Positions 6,224-8,036 of a stretch of DNA of 8,036 bases are shown here, piece by piece. Source of the DNA: Candidatus Izemoplasma sp. Its GTDB lineage: Bacteria > Bacillota_I > Bacilli_A > Izemoplasmatales > Izemoplasmataceae. Each line of letters begins with the position of its first letter. The first letter of the stretch is position 1. Made by a program: the position numbers and the translations under genes. The notes beneath the pieces were generated by a model that worked only from the letters and a program-made list of their open reading frames with translations, did no database searches and had not been told where the DNA came from. The stretch is taken from NCBI GenBank assembly GCA_021736285.1, contig JAIPGE010000060.1, forward strand, positions 1 to 8,036, written 5' to 3'.

Positions 6224-7580
6224 CAAATGCCTCCCCGTACTGATTGATAATTTCTTCTTTTACATCATCAAATGTATCATATGTAAATAATGTTCTACGC
6301 CGTTTACTGGCTTTCTCAACAATTGTCCATGTTGTTTCAATCTCATCCCATCGCGTAAAAAGTGTCCGATTTTGTTTTAACAAATCAAGTAATAAACGCT
6401 CATAAGCTTCTGGTGTATTATCAACTGCTTGACAACTGTGACAATAATCTAGTTTTGCCGAGGTAAGTTTGTTTGATAATCCTGGGTTTTTAACATTGAA
6501 TTGAAATACAACCCCCTCATCTGGGGCAACTTCAATTTGTAGACGATTGTTTTTGGTGTTTTCTTCAGGCCACATCGTATTGATTTTATCACTAGTTTTA
6601 AACTGAACAATAATTTCACTGCGTTTTTCATCTAATTTTTTTCCAGTCATAAAATAAAAGGGAACCCCCCGCCAACGGTCATTATCTATTGATGCTTGAG
6701 CAAACACAAAGGTTTCTGTGTTTGAGTTAGGATCAACTTTATCTTCTTTTTTATAGCCCTTATACTGTCCTAATATAATATCTTTTGGAACAAGTTTTAG
6801 TGCTTTAAGAACGGCTACTTTTTCTTCCTTAATCGCTTCTGAGGTATATGTTTCTGGTGCTTCCATCGCAACGAGGGCTGCCATTTGTAATAAGTGACTT
6901 TGTAACATATCTTTTAATGCACCAATCTTGTCGTAATAATTGCCACGACTTAACACACTCTCTTCTTCTTTAGCGACAATCATTACATATGCAATTGATT
7001 CGTGGTTCCACACTTGTTCAAATATTTTATTGGCAAATCGCACCATCAAAATATTTTGAATCATTTCTTTACCTAAATAATGATCAATTCTGTAAATTTG
7101 TTTTTCATCAAAATATTGCCATAAGTCTTTATTAATAGATTTGGCACTAGCCAAATCTTCACCAAACGGTTTTTCAAAGACAATCCGTTTCGTTTGATCT
7201 CCTTTTTGAATAATACCCGATTCACTTATTCCCTTTGCAATAACAGGAAATAAAAATGGTGGTACGGCAAGATAAATAACTAGATCTTCAATACCGTCAT
7301 CTTCAATTTGTGTTTTAATTGTTTTGTAATCTTCAACGTTATTGACATCCAGTATAATATACTCCATTAATGGTTCAATCTTATCCCAGTTAACATCATC
7401 AATCATATTGTCTTTTGCATCTTGAATATAATCTTCTAATGTACAATCTCTGCGTGCCATTGCATAAATTTTAGTATCTTCAGCAATGTGTCCCTTTTTT
7501 AGAAGGTGATCAATCGCAGGAATTAATTTCTTATACATCAAATTCCCGGTTGATCCAAATATCATAATTCCTTGTTTCAT
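6213..7580 (-). CDS. zwf: Glucose-6-phosphate 1-dehydrogenase
   Basis: Oxidises glucose 6-phosphate to 6-phosphogluconolactone with reduction of NADP, the first step of the oxidative pentose phosphate pathway. The 455 residues show an N-terminal Rossmann fold with FGSTGNL (8-14), ARR at 42-44 suiting NADP, EKPFG (136-140), the substrate motif RIDHYLGKE (164-172, H167) and ALKDMLQSHLLQ (221-232), whose H229 matches the catalytic base. GVPFYFMTGKKL (305-316) is the later conserved block. Two departures from the usual motifs are visible: GDL is GNL (N13) and RTGK is MTGK (M311). At 455 residues it is somewhat shorter than the usual 480-510. The ATG has AAGGTG about 8 nt upstream and overlaps the gnd stop as ATGA. 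TGA is its stop codon, which supports the standard genetic code. Confidence 0.96.
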   Translation of the reverse strand: MKQGIMIFGSTGNLMYKKLIPAIDHLLKKGHIAEDTKIYAMARRDCTLEDYIQDAKDNMIDDVNWDKIEPLMEYIILDVNNVEDYKTIKTQIEDDGIEDLVIYLAVPPFLFPVIAKGISESGIIQKGDQTKRIVFEKPFGEDLASAKSINKDLWQYFDEKQIYRIDHYLGKEMIQNILMVRFANKIFEQVWNHESIAYVMIVAKEEESVLSRGNYYDKIGALKDMLQSHLLQMAALVAMEAPETYTSEAIKEEKVAVLKALKLVPKDIILGQYKGYKKEDKVDPNSNTETFVFAQASIDNDRWRGVPFYFMTGKKLDEKRSEIIVQFKTSDKINTMWPEENTKNNRLQIEVAPDEGVVFQFNVKNPGLSNKLTSAKLDYCHSCQAVDNTPEAYERLLLDLLKQNRTLFTRWDEIETTWTIVEKASKRRRTLFTYDTFDDVKEEIINQYGEAFDDL

Positions 7581-8036
7581 TTTTTATACACCTTATGCCC
7601 ACCAAATTCATTACGCATTGCAGCAATCAATTTTTCAGCAAAGGTGTCCTCATCACGTGATTTATATCTAGTAAATAATGCTTGGGCAATAACAGGTACA
7701 CTCACTTCTAGATTAAGTGCTTCTTCAATCGTCCATTTACCTTCACCACTATCATCAATCCGACCTGTGATTGTATCCAATTTTGCATCTTTAGAAAACG
7801 CACTTTGAACCATTCGCATCAGCAAGCCTTCAATGATACTTCCGTTAGACCATACTTGTGATACATCTTGATAATCAAATTCATAAGGACTCGCTTCTAA
7901 GATATCAAAGCCTTCTCCAATTGCTTGCATCATGCCATATTCAATCCCGTTATGAACCATCTTGACAAAATGTCCAGCGCCAGTTTTACCCATATAGGCA
8001 TATCCATCTTGAACTGCCAATGCGCTAAACAATGAT
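7577..8036 (-). CDS. gnd: 6-phosphogluconate dehydrogenase (decarboxylating), C-terminal part, cut by the window edge
   Basis: Converts 6-phosphogluconate to ribulose 5-phosphate and CO2 with reduction of NAD(P). The reading frame is open to the right edge, so the N-terminal Rossmann domain and the start codon lie outside. The visible 152 residues contain GAGHFVKMVHNGIEYG, with the catalytic Lys and Glu of the KxxHNxxE signature, followed by the all-helical C-terminal domain. The chain ends soon after FAEKLIAAMRNEFGGH, without the long second helical domain of the 470-residue enzymes. It is therefore the short type of about 300 residues (YqeC/GndA-like), which can prefer NAD in some bacteria; cofactor use cannot be judged here. 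Its TGA stop overlaps the zwf ATG (ATGA), so it is the upstream gene of a coupled gnd-zwf-cyclase operon. The promoter is beyond the window. Confidence 0.95.
   Translation of the reverse strand, partial: SLFSALAVQDGYAYMGKTGAGHFVKMVHNGIEYGMMQAIGEGFDILEASPYEFDYQDVSQVWSNGSIIEGLLMRMVQSAFSKDAKLDTITGRIDDSGEGKWTIEEALNLEVSVPVIAQALFTRYKSRDEDTFAEKLIAAMRNEFGGHKVYKK

Noticed and set aside
6224..6226. TTG at 6226 as the start of the cyclase
   Set aside because: It would leave only 3 nt to the GGGGAGG site; ATG 6223 has proper spacing and matches the usual family N-terminus.
7572..7808. 78-residue plus-strand frame opposite gnd
   Set aside because: It is antisense to a clearly conserved gnd coding region and has no Shine-Dalgarno site or promoter of its own.

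Overview
The window is AT-rich DNA (about 30% GC in the coding parts) with strong Shine-Dalgarno sites. Trp is always TGG, and two adjacent genes (gnd and zwf) end in functional TGA stops. This fits a low-GC Firmicute or a Mollicute relative that keeps the standard genetic code (Acholeplasma, Izemoplasma or Haloplasma-like). It argues against Mycoplasma or Spiroplasma. The exact taxon cannot be read from the sequence.

Layout: positions 1-134 (minus strand) look like the 5' end of a group II intron, starting with GTGCG at 134 and running off the left edge. A short AT-rich spacer follows. Next is a plus-strand gene (196-1491) for an unrecognised protein with about ten membrane segments and a soluble tail. 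A near-consensus promoter at 1500-1529 then starts a second plus-strand unit. Its leader holds a 19-codon ORF (1548-1607) overlapping a terminator-like hairpin (1574-1597), just ahead of a tightly packed four-gene operon. The four genes are: (1) zinc ribbon + TPR-like + TIR + TPR-like protein (1619-3589); (2) zinc ribbon protein with two membrane segments (3570-4391); (3) SPFH/Band 7 protein with a C-terminal zinc ribbon, YdjI/COG4260 type (4394-5269); (4) a 99-residue basic helical protein (5278-5577). The operon ends in a bidirectional hairpin terminator (5576-5610).

A converging minus-strand operon occupies the right side, read from right to left: gnd (6-phosphogluconate dehydrogenase, cut by the window edge), zwf (glucose-6-phosphate dehydrogenase) and a metal-dependent cyclase/hydrolase. 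Consecutive genes overlap by 4 and 11 nt. gnd and zwf are the oxidative pentose phosphate pathway and make NADPH; the role of the cyclase is unknown.

The most interesting part is the four-gene TIR operon. It joins a probable NAD-cleaving TIR domain (candidate catalytic Glu247), a membrane-scaffold SPFH protein and a small membrane protein. Zinc ribbons recur in three consecutive products, and an attenuator-like leader precedes the operon. A membrane-linked stress or anti-phage system is a reasonable hypothesis, but nothing here proves it.
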